Shown piece after piece: positions 18,392-29,994 of a stretch of DNA of 64,000 nt; the stretch's first letter is position 1; each line of letters begins with the position of its first letter. The DNA is from Yersinia similis (GTDB lineage Bacteria; Pseudomonadota; Gammaproteobacteria; Enterobacterales; Enterobacteriaceae). The stretch is taken from the NCBI RefSeq assembly GCF_001053095.1, contig NZ_CGBP01000003.1:1-64000 (forward strand). Direction: 5' to 3'. The notes under the pieces were generated by a model. The model was not told the origin of the DNA and searched no databases. It was given only the letters and a program-made list of their open reading frames with translations. The translations under genes were made by a program, and so were the position numbers.

Positions 18392-21091
18392 TCAAAGCCA
18401 TTCGCCGAAACGACGGATATAGAACCGCTTCATCAGTTGCGCAACAACACAGTAGCAAATCAGCATGCCCGCTAACCAAGGGAAATATTGCCATGGCAGC
18501 GGCTCTAACCCCACTAATGTGCCTAGTGGTGAAAAAGGAATATAGATCCCGAGGCCCATAATTAGACCTGTGGTCAATAACACCGGTAATGCAGCGGTAC
18601 TTTGAATAAACGGAATTTTTTGCGTGCGTAACATATGTACGACAAGAGTTTGCGACAACAACCCTTCAATGAACCACCCTGACTGGAACAGTGCCTGATG
18701 TTCAACACTGTTCGCGGCAAAAACAAACCACATCAACGCATAGGTTGTAATATCAAAAATTGATGATGTTGGCCCAATCCACAACATAAAGCGGCCAATA
18801 TTCTTAGCATCCCACTTACGCGGTTTACGTAAAAACTCTTTGTCCATCTTATCCCACGGCAAAGAGAGCTGAGAAATGTCATACATCAAGTTTTGTAACA
18901 GCAAATGGATAGCCAGCATGGGTAAAAACGGAATAAATGCGCTGGCCACTAATACTGAAAACACATTACCAAAGTTAGAACTGGCGGTCATATTCAAGTA
19001 TTTGATGATATTTCCGAAAGTTTCACGCCCTTTAATCACCCCCGCTTCCAGTACCATCAGGTCTTTTTCCAGCAGGATGATATCAGCTGACTCTTTAGCA
19101 ATATCGGTCCCAGTATCAACCGAAATGCCCACATCGGCATCACGTAATGCCGGTGCATCATTGATCCCATCGCCCAAGAAGCCCACAGTATGCCCGTTAC
19201 TTTGTAGCATTTTTAACACACGTGATTTTTGCAACGGTGTGAGTTTGGTAAACACCGTGCGTAATTCCACCTCCCGCGCCAGCGTAGCATCATCCATTGC
19301 TTCGATATCACGTCCATTCAGTGGTTCCCCTGGTTCCAACCCAACATCCCGACAAATTTTTGCGGTAATAATCGGGTTATCGCCGGTTAATACTTTGACG
19401 GCGACACCATTTTCCCTCAATGCGTTAATCGCCGCCGCTGCACTTTCCTTCGGTGGATCAAGAAACGTCAGTAACCCCTGCACTACCAAATCTCGTTCAT
19501 CGTCAATATTCAACGGCACGGGACTGACCTGCGTCCCTAACTCTCTGGTTGCCAGCAACAAGACACGAAAACCGTCTTCATTATATTGCGTAGCCAGAGC
19601 CTGTAACGTTACACGGCGGCCAGCATCCAGTGGATAGATGACATCCCCCTCACGTACATGGGTACAGATACTGAGCATCTCCTCCACCGCGCCTTTGCAA
19701 ATCAGGTGCTGCTGTTGCTGCGCATCTTTTACCACTATGGATAAACGCCGGCGGATAAAATCGAACGGTAACTCATCCACCTTATTGAAGTTGCGCAACT
19801 CCTCTATTTCTGGTTTGCCACGACTAAATTTGATTACCGCCTGATCCATTAGGTTGCGCATTCCACTTTGATGGAAGCTGTTAAGCCATGCCAACTGCAA
19901 TACCTTACTGTCGTTACAACCACTGACATCTAAGTGGTGTTCCAGAATGATGCGATCTTGGGTTAAAGTGCCGGTTTTATCGGTACACAACACATCCATC
20001 GCACCAAAATTCTGAATCGCATTCAAACGCTTAACCACCACTTTGCGTCGGGCCATCGCAATGGCCCCTTTTGCCAGATTAGAACTGACAATCATCGGTA
20101 ACATTTCTGGCGTTAAGCCCACAGCAACCGCCAATGCAAACAATGCAGCTTCCGTCCAATCGCCCTTGGTAAAACCATTGATCAACAAGACAATGGGCAC
20201 CATAACCAACATAAAGCGAATTAATAACCAACTGACGCTATTAACACCACGATCAAATGCCGTTTGTGCGCGAGTCCCCACAATAGATTTAGCCAGTGAA
20301 CCAAAATAAGTATGCCCACCCGTGGCGACCACCACAGCCATTGCAGTACCGCTGGCAACGTTAGTCCCCATCAGACATATATTAGAGAGTTCAAGCAGTT
20401 CCCCCTCACTGCCGGCACCCGCATCCACGGATTTTGAACTGACACAGCCCATCGCATCATACTTTTCGATCGGGATCGCTTCACCAGTGAGGATCGCCTG
20501 GCTAACAAATAAATCACGCGAATTAATCAGGCGTAAATCGGCAGGGATCATATCTCCGGCAGACAACAAAATAATATCACCTGGAACCAATTGGTTAATT
20601 GGAATTTCTTGCTTAGTTGGTTTAGCACCATAGTGGCCGCGACGCAGTACCGTAGCGGTGGTACGCACCATCGATTTCAGCGCTTCAGCCGCCTTATTCG
20701 TCCGATACTCTTGCCAGAATCGCAGTAAGCCACTGATCAGCACCATTGTCACAATAATGCTCACCCCGATAAGATCAGTCTCCTCGCCTTCTTGTAATGG
20801 CAGCCAATAATCAGTAAAGAAACTGATAGACGCCAAAATCATTAAAACAAAAATAAATGGGTTATTAAATGCGGCCAATAACTGAAGAAAAGCCGGTGGA
20901 GCTTTTTCATGGGCAACCTGATTAATACCGTATAATTCCAGCCGCTCTCTGGCATCCTCTTCCGTCAGACCATTTAAATGTGTATTTAGCTTGAATAATG
21001 TTTGTTCGAGACTATTTTTTGCCTCCAGTGCAATAGCAAAAGGTTTCTTATTATTACTACGGCTTGCATCTGTTTTTTCTAATTTACGCAT
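18392..21091 (-). CDS. mgtB: Mg2+-importing P-type ATPase MgtB (MgtA/MgtB family)
   Basis: 899 aa, the usual length. The P-type landmarks are all present: the actuator motif LTGEAIP (about residue 200), phosphorylation motif CTDKTGTLTQ (Asp about 370), nucleotide-binding KGAVEEML, LTGDNP and hinge GDGINDAPALRDADVG. About ten membrane helices are grouped as expected. The C-terminal half has the MgtA/B signature with SLPWDKMD. It lies downstream of mgtC, as in Salmonella mgtCB, hence mgtB rather than mgtA; the two paralogues are very similar. Expression is expected under low Mg2+ from the PhoP-dependent mgtC promoter, provided transcription crosses the two ERIC elements in between. Confidence 0.93.
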   Translation of the reverse strand: MRKLEKTDASRSNNKKPFAIALEAKNSLEQTLFKLNTHLNGLTEEDARERLELYGINQVAHEKAPPAFLQLLAAFNNPFIFVLMILASISFFTDYWLPLQEGEETDLIGVSIIVTMVLISGLLRFWQEYRTNKAAEALKSMVRTTATVLRRGHYGAKPTKQEIPINQLVPGDIILLSAGDMIPADLRLINSRDLFVSQAILTGEAIPIEKYDAMGCVSSKSVDAGAGSEGELLELSNICLMGTNVASGTAMAVVVATGGHTYFGSLAKSIVGTRAQTAFDRGVNSVSWLLIRFMLVMVPIVLLINGFTKGDWTEAALFALAVAVGLTPEMLPMIVSSNLAKGAIAMARRKVVVKRLNAIQNFGAMDVLCTDKTGTLTQDRIILEHHLDVSGCNDSKVLQLAWLNSFHQSGMRNLMDQAVIKFSRGKPEIEELRNFNKVDELPFDFIRRRLSIVVKDAQQQQHLICKGAVEEMLSICTHVREGDVIYPLDAGRRVTLQALATQYNEDGFRVLLLATRELGTQVSPVPLNIDDERDLVVQGLLTFLDPPKESAAAAINALRENGVAVKVLTGDNPIITAKICRDVGLEPGEPLNGRDIEAMDDATLAREVELRTVFTKLTPLQKSRVLKMLQSNGHTVGFLGDGINDAPALRDADVGISVDTGTDIAKESADIILLEKDLMVLEAGVIKGRETFGNIIKYLNMTASSNFGNVFSVLVASAFIPFLPMLAIHLLLQNLMYDISQLSLPWDKMDKEFLRKPRKWDAKNIGRFMLWIGPTSSIFDITTYALMWFVFAANSVEHQALFQSGWFIEGLLSQTLVVHMLRTQKIPFIQSTAALPVLLTTGLIMGLGIYIPFSPLGTLVGLEPLPWQYFPWLAGMLICYCVVAQLMKRFYIRRFGEWL

Positions 21092-21136
21092 AACGCTTCT
21101 CTTTTAATTCAAAATGCACGAAGCTTATCCGCTCAA

Positions 21137-21260
21137 TATCCCCGTCGCCTTTCAAGATCCAGGGTGTTAGCTGCCCTTGCTCACCCCAGTCACTTAATTA
21201 TTTAAGATCCAGGGAATTTGCTCGGTGCCGCCTACCTGTATCTCTAAGTAACTTGGGTAT
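21137..21260 (-). repeat. ERIC element, inverted, between mgtC and mgtB
   Basis: Reads on the minus strand: tatacccaag end, gccgcctacctg and gctcaccccagtcactta are recognisable ERIC blocks, ending tatccccgtcgcc. It lies 46 bases upstream of the mgtB start. Confidence 0.75.
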
Positions 21261-21487
21261 AGTTGAGAGATATGGGTGCCGAATTATTTTATTGCGTTAC
21301 CAATTTTAAAATTAATTAGCAACTGTCGATTAGGTTAACTCTGGGGTGTTCTTCCATAACAACTCCTTACTGCCCAACGGAGCAGCACACATGACTTACT
21401 GAGACACTAAATAACAACTCCATTATTTAATTAACTTATCGCTTTATCTATTTGTCACCTAATTTATTTATCACTTAATAAATTACT

Positions 21488-21618
21488 ATATCCTAAATAA
21501 TTCAAGTTATAGGAAGGCGGCAGATGATCTTACTTACTTTTTTAAGGTCAATACCAGTAAGTGATTCGGGTTATTGAACGTAGCCAACGCACCTGCAACT
21601 TGAAGTATAACGGGTATA
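21488..21618 (+). repeat. ERIC element flush with the mgtC stop codon
   Basis: Full-length ERIC of about 130 bases (tatcctaaataattc, aggaaggcgg, cagtaagtgattcggg, gaagtataacgggtata). Its right end touches the mgtC stop codon at 21619-21621. It is in the opposite orientation to the ERIC at 21137-21260. Confidence 0.88.
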
Positions 21619-22335
21619 TCAGACCGGTAATTCAGATGCAATGCGCCAACGTATGGCACTGACACTACGTTCCAAACTTACGCGGCAAACAATATTTTCA
21701 ATTTCTTTTTGTGCCTCTGGCGATGCCGATGCCACTATTTCTGCACAGACTTCTAACTGACCAGATCGGGCAATATCAGCACTACATAACGACTGCAAGC
21801 GCAACGCCGTCCCATTTAATGCCTGTAAAATCAGTGTGCGTACCAGTATTTCATCTTCAGCTCCGCAAGTGATCAGAATACGATAACGGACATCTAAATC
21901 TATCACCTGCGGTTGAGGCTGCAAATTAATACGTTGTGCTGCTTCACGTAACAAGATGTTGGCACACAGAATAACCGCAGTTGCGAAGACGGCATTCCAG
22001 TACAAACCCAGACCACAAAGCACACCAATACCAGCCGAGCACCACAGCGTGGCCGCCGTATTCAAACCGCGGATATTCATGCCTTCACGCATAATGACAC
22101 CCGCACCAAGGAAACCAATTCCCGAAACAATCTGTGCGGCAATACGCCCAGGGCTATCTGGTGATGTAGCATAAGAACTAAGAATAAATACGGCGGCCCC
22201 CGTGGCGACTAACGCATTAGTGCGCAAACCTGCCATACGCTGACGCCATTGTCTTTCGGCACCAATTAACGCACCGAGGCACATTGCCAGTAATAAATTC
22301 ATAACAAAAGGTGTTAATGCCATGATTCTCGCCAT
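21619..22335 (-). CDS. mgtC: MgtC family virulence/Mg2+-homeostasis membrane protein
   Basis: 238 aa. The N-terminal half has four to five membrane helices with the MgtC signature (LGALIGAERQWRQRMAGLRT, GIGFLGAGVIMREG, RGLNTAATLWCSAGIGVLCG). The C-terminal half is a cytoplasmic ACT-like domain. In pathogens MgtC supports survival in macrophages and growth in low Mg2+, and in Salmonella it acts on the F-ATP synthase. The start could be the Met at residue 5. The PhoP box at 22823-22839 and a leader of about 450 bases precede it. Confidence 0.93.
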   Translation of the reverse strand: MARIMALTPFVMNLLLAMCLGALIGAERQWRQRMAGLRTNALVATGAAVFILSSYATSPDSPGRIAAQIVSGIGFLGAGVIMREGMNIRGLNTAATLWCSAGIGVLCGLGLYWNAVFATAVILCANILLREAAQRINLQPQPQVIDLDVRYRILITCGAEDEILVRTLILQALNGTALRLQSLCSADIARSGQLEVCAEIVASASPEAQKEIENIVCRVSLERSVSAIRWRIASELPV

Positions 22336-22369
22336 GAAATAATCATTGGTAGAATAATCATGTGCTATT

Positions 22370-22427
22370 TATACCCTAAATAATTCGAGTTACAGGCCGA
22401 TGGCAAACTTGAAATATGACGGGTATA
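22370..22427 (+). repeat. ERIC element, internally deleted, in the mgtC leader
   Basis: 58 bases with both ERIC ends (tataccctaaataattcgagttacagg and cttgaaatatgacgggtata, each within the limit of the repeat) and no centre. It is 35 bases upstream of the mgtC start, so it is transcribed as part of the leader. Confidence 0.8.
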
Positions 22428-22523
22428 GCACACAGGTAATGGTGCTGATAGATATACCCAAGTTTATTGAAGTGGCAGCCAGAATACTGGCAAAGCAACA
22501 ACTTCAAATACAAAAAGTATAAT

Positions 22524-22580
22524 TCAGCAATAACCGGTGTTAGCGCCTGGAGGAAAGAGTGCGTGGCTGTTAAATTCCAT
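22524..22580 (-). CDS. Candidate leader peptide in mgtC 5' region (18 aa)
   Basis: ATG at 22580 encodes MEFNSHALFPPGANTGYC followed by TGA. It holds two adjacent proline codons. Salmonella mgtC leaders contain short ORFs (mgtM, mgtP), one of them proline-sensing, but no direct sequence match is claimed. A longer overlapping frame starts at 22609 (MSRVLIWIVLW) and reads through the ERIC remnant. The ribosome site is weak. Confidence 0.3.
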   Translation of the reverse strand: MEFNSHALFPPGANTGYC

Positions 22581-22713
22581 AATACAATCCAAATTAATAC
22601 CCTCGACATTTACCGTCGAGTTAAAACTTTATTTGGGGATGCACAGCTCAGAGATATACCGAGAGGGTGCTGCCCGCCTTTTTCAGCAAGCAACAAATCA
22701 ATAGAGAGATAGG

Positions 22714-22767
22714 TTAGCTTGCCTTGCTTATTTGACTCGTACTTTGCGTATCCATTAGTTTCTCCAT
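22714..22767 (-). CDS. Candidate first leader peptide in mgtC 5' region (17 aa)
   Basis: ATG at 22767 encodes MEKLMDTQSTSQISKAS followed by TAA, about 20 bases into the predicted transcript. Ggaaaa lies upstream as a weak ribosome site. It is offered as an mgtM-like candidate by position only. Confidence 0.3.
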   Translation of the reverse strand: MEKLMDTQSTSQISKAS

Positions 22768-22822
22768 CGTGATTTTCCAAAAAGTATAATTGCGGGTGAT
22801 AACTATGTAAAGGCTATATTCT

Positions 22823-22839
22823 TAAACAATACTTAAACC
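22823..22839 (-). promoter_or_regulatory. PhoP box for mgtC
   Basis: On the minus strand, GGTTTA-N5-TGTTTA, matching the direct-repeat PhoP consensus (G/T)GTTTA-N5-(G/T)GTTTA. A TACATA -10-like hexamer begins 13 bases downstream, placing the start point near 22790 and giving a leader of about 450 bases. Confidence 0.85.
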
Positions 22840-23225
22840 AACTAAGAGGTGATCAAATAATGGTATCAATGTTTATCATAAAGAACGCTCTTCATTATTT
22901 AATGCCAAATTATTTATCTCAATCAAGCGTTGTCTGCACAGCATGATTCAACAGACCTCGATAACAGCATGACATTACACCTAGATCGTATTAAATCTCA
23001 TTATCATTTCCCTTGTATGGGATAGTAAACAATGAGTTGATAACAACTTTTATATGGATGCCACTACTGCTGATTATCTCCGTAACGCTTTCGCCCTAAA
23101 CCTACCGTGATCGTTGGTACTAAAAACCGAGGGACTACACCACATCGTAGCCAACACCTTGACCTTATTATAAAAACCTAATGGGTCTTTACTTTAAGTT
23201 GCGACCGCGATCTCATTTATACTCC
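22840..23225. other. Intergenic region between divergent mgtC and receptor promoters
   Basis: Non-coding spacer between the PhoP box of mgtC and the FliA promoter of the receptor gene. No ORF or RNA gene was recognised. Confidence 0.45.
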
Positions 23226-23252
23226 TAATTATTTTAGCGTTATTGCCGATAG
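23226..23252 (+). promoter_or_regulatory. FliA (sigma-28) promoter for the receptor gene at 23362
   Basis: TAAT at 23226-23229, 15-base spacer, GCCGATAG at 23245-23252, against consensus TAAA-N15-GCCGATAA. The start point would be about 100 bases before the ATG. A partial ERIC end (cccctaaataattcg at about 23288) lies between. Confidence 0.85.
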
Positions 23253-23361
23253 GTTCTTAGAGCAATGTTGGGGTAATTTCAGATATATCCCCTAAATAAT
23301 TCGTAGCGATGCCTATCAGGCAAGGCCCCTCCCTCAAGCGACTATAAAAACGGAACTAAAA

Positions 23362-25101
23362 ATGAAACGTGGAAGTGTGCATAAGCCATTAGATATAAAA
23401 ATAGCACCAGAGCCTTATAAAGATACCAAAGTATCCTTTATCAATAATATGCGTCTGGTCACTTTGTTTATCGTCATATTGGCGGGAATACTGCTTTTAT
23501 TTGCCGCCGCTATTGGGACATCAGGCTACTTTTTAAAACAAAGTAACCGATCTTTGGCACAAGCAACGCAAGAGATAGACATCCGTCAGGGTCTGTCTAA
23601 CAGCTCTAATCACCTACGAACCGCCCGTCTTATTCTGATCCAGGCCGCCTCCTCCGCACGTATTGGTGATGCTACAGGCTACCAGCAAGGCCTGAAAAAT
23701 GCAGAAGGTCGCATAGCTCAGTCACAGCAAATGTTCGACCTCTATTATAACCGGCCAACAAAATCTGAAACGGATATTGCGCTGGATGTACCACTGAAAA
23801 AAGCCTACGAACAATATCGTGACGATGGAATGAAACCCATGTTAGCGGCAACGAAAGAGGGCCATTTTGAAGAAGTTATCTCTCTTGAAGCTGAAAAAAT
23901 CAGTCAGCTAGATGAAGGCTATAACGAACCACTGCTGAAAGCCGTTAAATATCGTACAGAGCAAGCGAACCAGATTAACCAATCCGCTCAACAGGAAGCG
24001 CGCCTTGGTTACATTCTCATGGCGGGGGCTTTTGTCTTGGTTATCTTGTTGACAATTATTGCTTTCTTACTCATCAGCAAGGTAATCATCAACCCAATTA
24101 ATTGGCTGGTCACCCGTATTCAGCGGATTGCCCAGGGGGACTTGACGCAGGCTCCCGTTTCATTTGGCCATAATGAAATTGGCGTGCTGGGGAGTAATAT
24201 CCAGCAAATGCAGGATTCACTAGCCATCACGGTTGAAGCGGTGCGCAGCAGTGCTGAATCTATCTATCAAGGATCCCGCGAAATCGCCTTGGGGAACACC
24301 GACCTTTCCGCACGCACAGAGCAGCAAGCCGCTTCACTTGAGCAAACTGCGGCCAGCATGGAGCAATTGACCGCAACCGTGAAACAGAATGCTGAGAACG
24401 CCCATCACGCAAGCCAACTGGCCGCTAATGCATCAGGTAAAGCGGCACAAGGTGGTGATATTGTCAGCGATGTTGTCAGCACCATGGATAAAATATCCTT
24501 AAGCTCAATGAAAATTGCTGAAATAACTAATGTTATTAATAGTATTGCGTTCCAAACTAATATTTTGGCACTGAACGCGGCGGTAGAAGCCGCGCGCGCG
24601 GGCGAACAAGGGCGCGGGTTTGCGGTAGTAGCCAGTGAAGTACGTAACTTGGCGCAGCGCAGCGCAGATGCCGCAAAAGAAATTGAGTCGCTGATTGAAG
24701 CCTCAGTTGATTTAATTGGTGACGGTTCAATTCTGGTTTCAGATGCGGGTAAAACAATGAACGAGATCGTCACAGCAGTTACTCACGTCACTGATATTAT
24801 GGGTGAAATTGCATCAGCTTCCGACGAGCAAAGCCGTGGTATCAGCCAGGTTGCGCAAGCCGTATCCGAAATGGATAATGTTACTCAGCAGAACGCCTCT
24901 TTAGTACAGGAAGCCTCTGCAGCGGCGGCCTCTCTGGAGCAACAAGCTGAAATATTGACTCAAGCGGTTGCCGTCTTCCAGCTTAGGGGTCACCCGTCTA
25001 TCAAGGAATTTAAAAAACCTGTATCCCCCCCTACAGGCCAAAATGGTTCTGGCATCAATAAGAAGCCAACGGATGATTCACTGAATTGGGAAACCTTCTA
25101 A
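23362..25101 (+). CDS. Methyl-accepting chemotaxis protein (Tsr/Tar class)
   Basis: 579 aa. It has an unusual polar cytoplasmic extension of about 30 residues before the first membrane helix (about 33-55), a periplasmic helical sensor, a second helix (about 213-236), HAMP, and the signalling domain with [22 protein letters not shown]. The C-terminus is NWETF, so it docks CheR and CheB. The sensor lacks the Tar-type arginine trio ([16 protein letters not shown] instead), and the ligand is unknown. It is a single gene with its own FliA promoter, ended by a strong terminator at 25202. Confidence 0.92.
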   Translation: MKRGSVHKPLDIKIAPEPYKDTKVSFINNMRLVTLFIVILAGILLLFAAAIGTSGYFLKQSNRSLAQATQEIDIRQGLSNSSNHLRTARLILIQAASSARIGDATGYQQGLKNAEGRIAQSQQMFDLYYNRPTKSETDIALDVPLKKAYEQYRDDGMKPMLAATKEGHFEEVISLEAEKISQLDEGYNEPLLKAVKYRTEQANQINQSAQQEARLGYILMAGAFVLVILLTIIAFLLISKVIINPINWLVTRIQRIAQGDLTQAPVSFGHNEIGVLGSNIQQMQDSLAITVEAVRSSAESIYQGSREIALGNTDLSARTEQQAASLEQTAASMEQLTATVKQNAENAHHASQLAANASGKAAQGGDIVSDVVSTMDKISLSSMKIAEITNVINSIAFQTNILALNAAVEAARAGEQGRGFAVVASEVRNLAQRSADAAKEIESLIEASVDLIGDGSILVSDAGKTMNEIVTAVTHVTDIMGEIASASDEQSRGISQVAQAVSEMDNVTQQNASLVQEASAAAASLEQQAEILTQAVAVFQLRGHPSIKEFKKPVSPPTGQNGSGINKKPTDDSLNWETF

Positions 25102-25201
25102 GTAAGCAATCTTTGTTGGCTATTTCAGATGCAGCTTATTTATCTAAGTGATGCTGAGAAGCGAGTTGCCGCTTAAAATACCCGGGAAGAGAAAAAGCAA
25201 A

Positions 25202-25239
25202 AACCGGAGGATAAGGTATGAACCTTCCTCCGGTTTTTT
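25202..25239. terminator. Bidirectional Rho-independent terminator
   Basis: Stem aaccggagg / cctccggtt with an inner helix aaggt/acctt, followed by tttttt on the plus strand. On the minus strand it is followed by ttttt. It ends the receptor gene from the left and dsrB from the right. Confidence 0.92.
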
Positions 25240-25283
25240 ATCGCAATACAATCGAGCCTAAGGAAAAAAAGTGGCAGTGTAAC

Positions 25284-25475
25284 CTACTGAGAAAGTGGCT
25301 CAACAAAGGTGCCATCTTGGCTATCCACTTCATTAAAGAACCAGACACCGGCCGGATAATCCGCCAAAGAGACCAAATACATCACCCCTTCACTGAACTC
25401 TTCCACCTCTAAAACAACCCCTTCGCGGCGTGGACCACCATCGGTTTTGACTGTCACTCGATCATTAACTTTCAT
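25284..25475 (-). CDS. dsrB: DsrB family protein
   Basis: 63 aa from the ATG at 25475 (taaaggtaata upstream). The sequence [17 protein letters not shown] and the segment [17 protein letters not shown] are nearly the same as E. coli DsrB, a small protein of unknown function encoded near rcsA and the flagellar genes. A longer frame upstream is not used because only this start fits the family. Confidence 0.92.
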
Positions 25476-25594
25476 ATTATTACCTTTAGCTAAATCAATG
25501 CGGCTAGTGTAGTACAAAATTAGGTGCGAATGATAAGGTTTACGTGCAAACCCGCATGTGATTTGGGTGAAGTTACGGTGTAGCGGACTGTGCT

Positions 25595-25662
25595 TTATTA
25601 CAGATTGTATTTTATTGCAGAGGGCATTTCATTACAGATGGGATTTTATTACAGACAGTAAA
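25595..25662. repeat. 17-bp tandem repeat, four units
   Basis: Four consecutive 17-base units start at 25595, 25612, 25629 and 25646: ttattacagattgtatt, ttattgcagagggcatt, tcattacagatgggatt, ttattacagacagtaaa. The last unit runs into the terminator of the cold-shock gene. Confidence 0.85.
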
Positions 25663-25687
25663 AAACCCGCCTTAGCGGGTTTTTTTA
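25660..25687. terminator. Rho-independent terminator of the cold-shock gene
   Basis: Stem aacccgc / gcgggtt with loop ctta, flanked by A6 on the left and T7 on the right, so it works on both strands. On the minus strand it ends the cold-shock gene. Confidence 0.92.
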
Positions 25688-25705
25688 TAATCAGCCAAAG
25701 GCCAA

Positions 25706-25918
25706 TTAGATTGCAGTTACGTTTGCTGCAGACGGACCTTTAGCACCGTTCTCGATAGAGAACTGTACATTCTGGCCTTCAGCCAGGGTCTTGAAGCCTT
25801 GATCTTGGATAGCAGAGAAGTGAACGAACACGTCTTTGCTGCCATCAGCTGGAGTGATGAAACCGAAGCCTTTAGACTCGTTGAACCACTTTACTTGACC
25901 TTTCATCATGTTAGACAT
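25706..25918 (-). CDS. Cold-shock family RNA-binding protein (CspC/CspE-like)
   Basis: 70 aa, a single OB-fold cold-shock domain. RNP1 (KGFGFITP) and RNP2 (DVFVHFSAI) are intact, and the end [13 protein letters not shown] is typical. Csp proteins bind single-stranded RNA and melt secondary structure. It is closest by eye to CspC/CspE, so it is not necessarily cold-induced. The ribosome site aaaggaaa lies 5-12 bases before the ATG. Confidence 0.95.
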   Translation of the reverse strand: MSNMMKGQVKWFNESKGFGFITPADGSKDVFVHFSAIQDQGFKTLAEGQNVQFSIENGAKGPSAANVTAI

Positions 25919-26293
25919 GTGTATTTCCTTTATTAAAAAATTTTGCCGCCATGGGCGTGTTATAGCCGGTTATCAGTCGTTACTTATGGAGGCACTATGA
26001 AGGAAATTCGTCAGTGAAGAGCTATCAACGATAACGCTTTAAATATGAACCACTTTACTCAAGATGTCGTGCATAAATAGGTCTGTACCACAGGCCGAGA
26101 CGCATTAACTCATGAGCGAGTATTAATAGCAACTCTTTTTAGTAACCAAACTGAATATTCTTGTTTATATGCCTAAAATAAAACCAAAGGAGTCAATTAA
26201 TATACTTTTCCCCTTATCTTCATACGGAATAATCCTCTAAATTGTCATCTCTTCATAGTTCGCCGTGCGGTTTTTAGCATCACACAACTGACA
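25919..26293. other. Intergenic region upstream of lacZ and csp
   Basis: Divergent control region: it holds the csp promoter and leader (minus strand) and leads to the lacZ promoter. No ORF with family support. No lac-type operator palindrome was recognised. Confidence 0.45.
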
Positions 26294-26309
26294 TGTGCGA
26301 CAGATCACA
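26294..26309. promoter_or_regulatory. CRP site upstream of lacZ
   Basis: tgtgcgacagatcaca matches TGTGA-N6-TCACA with one mismatch. It lies about 157 bases before the lacZ start, consistent with glucose repression of lacZ. Confidence 0.75.
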
Positions 26310-26410
26310 TTATGGGCATCTTGTTTATAGGGAGGCGCTGAAAGTTTATCTATTGAGTTTGCTATGATGAGTTGCCACCGAAAATCCAGCCCACCCAGGC
26401 TTATCACTGA

Positions 26411-29623
<3,213 letters not shown>

Positions 29624-29803
29624 GGCATCGGTGGGGGCAGAGGCAAGGATTAGTCATGCCAACACCAGCCCCCCTCAGTTTCGGATTAATACCTATATCG
29701 GCACTAAATTAATGTTTATACAATGACCAGGCTCCAAACATCTCTTAATTTCTGTTGTCACGATGCAAGTAAGCCATACATGCATTGCTCCTTTGCAAAA
29801 TTT

Positions 29804-29831
29804 ACGCGCTCATTCTATGGGCGTTTTTTTT
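29804..29831 (+). terminator. Possible terminator after lacZ
   Basis: Short stem acgc / gcgt followed by eight T residues, about 180 bases past the lacZ stop. The rest of the 29624-29994 spacer has no gene. A similar sequence (ttacgcacgttcactctatg) recurs at about 29862. Confidence 0.5.
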
Positions 29832-29915
29832 GTTGCTTTATCCCCTCTTTCGCTGACAGTTACGCACGTTCACTCTATGAATTTTTTCCATTACACGGCT
29901 AAGATACCCTTTTAG

Positions 29916-29960
29916 CCACTATCATCTTTAACCACTATCATCTTTAACCACTGCCATCAC
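29916..29960. repeat. 16-bp tandem repeat
   Basis: ccactatcatctttaa occurs at 29916 and 29932, then a partial unit at 29948. It lies just upstream of the quinone oxidoreductase gene, near its promoter. Confidence 0.8.
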
Positions 29961-29994
29961 TGCTGACTCACCGCCACGCCATAAGAGGAATATT

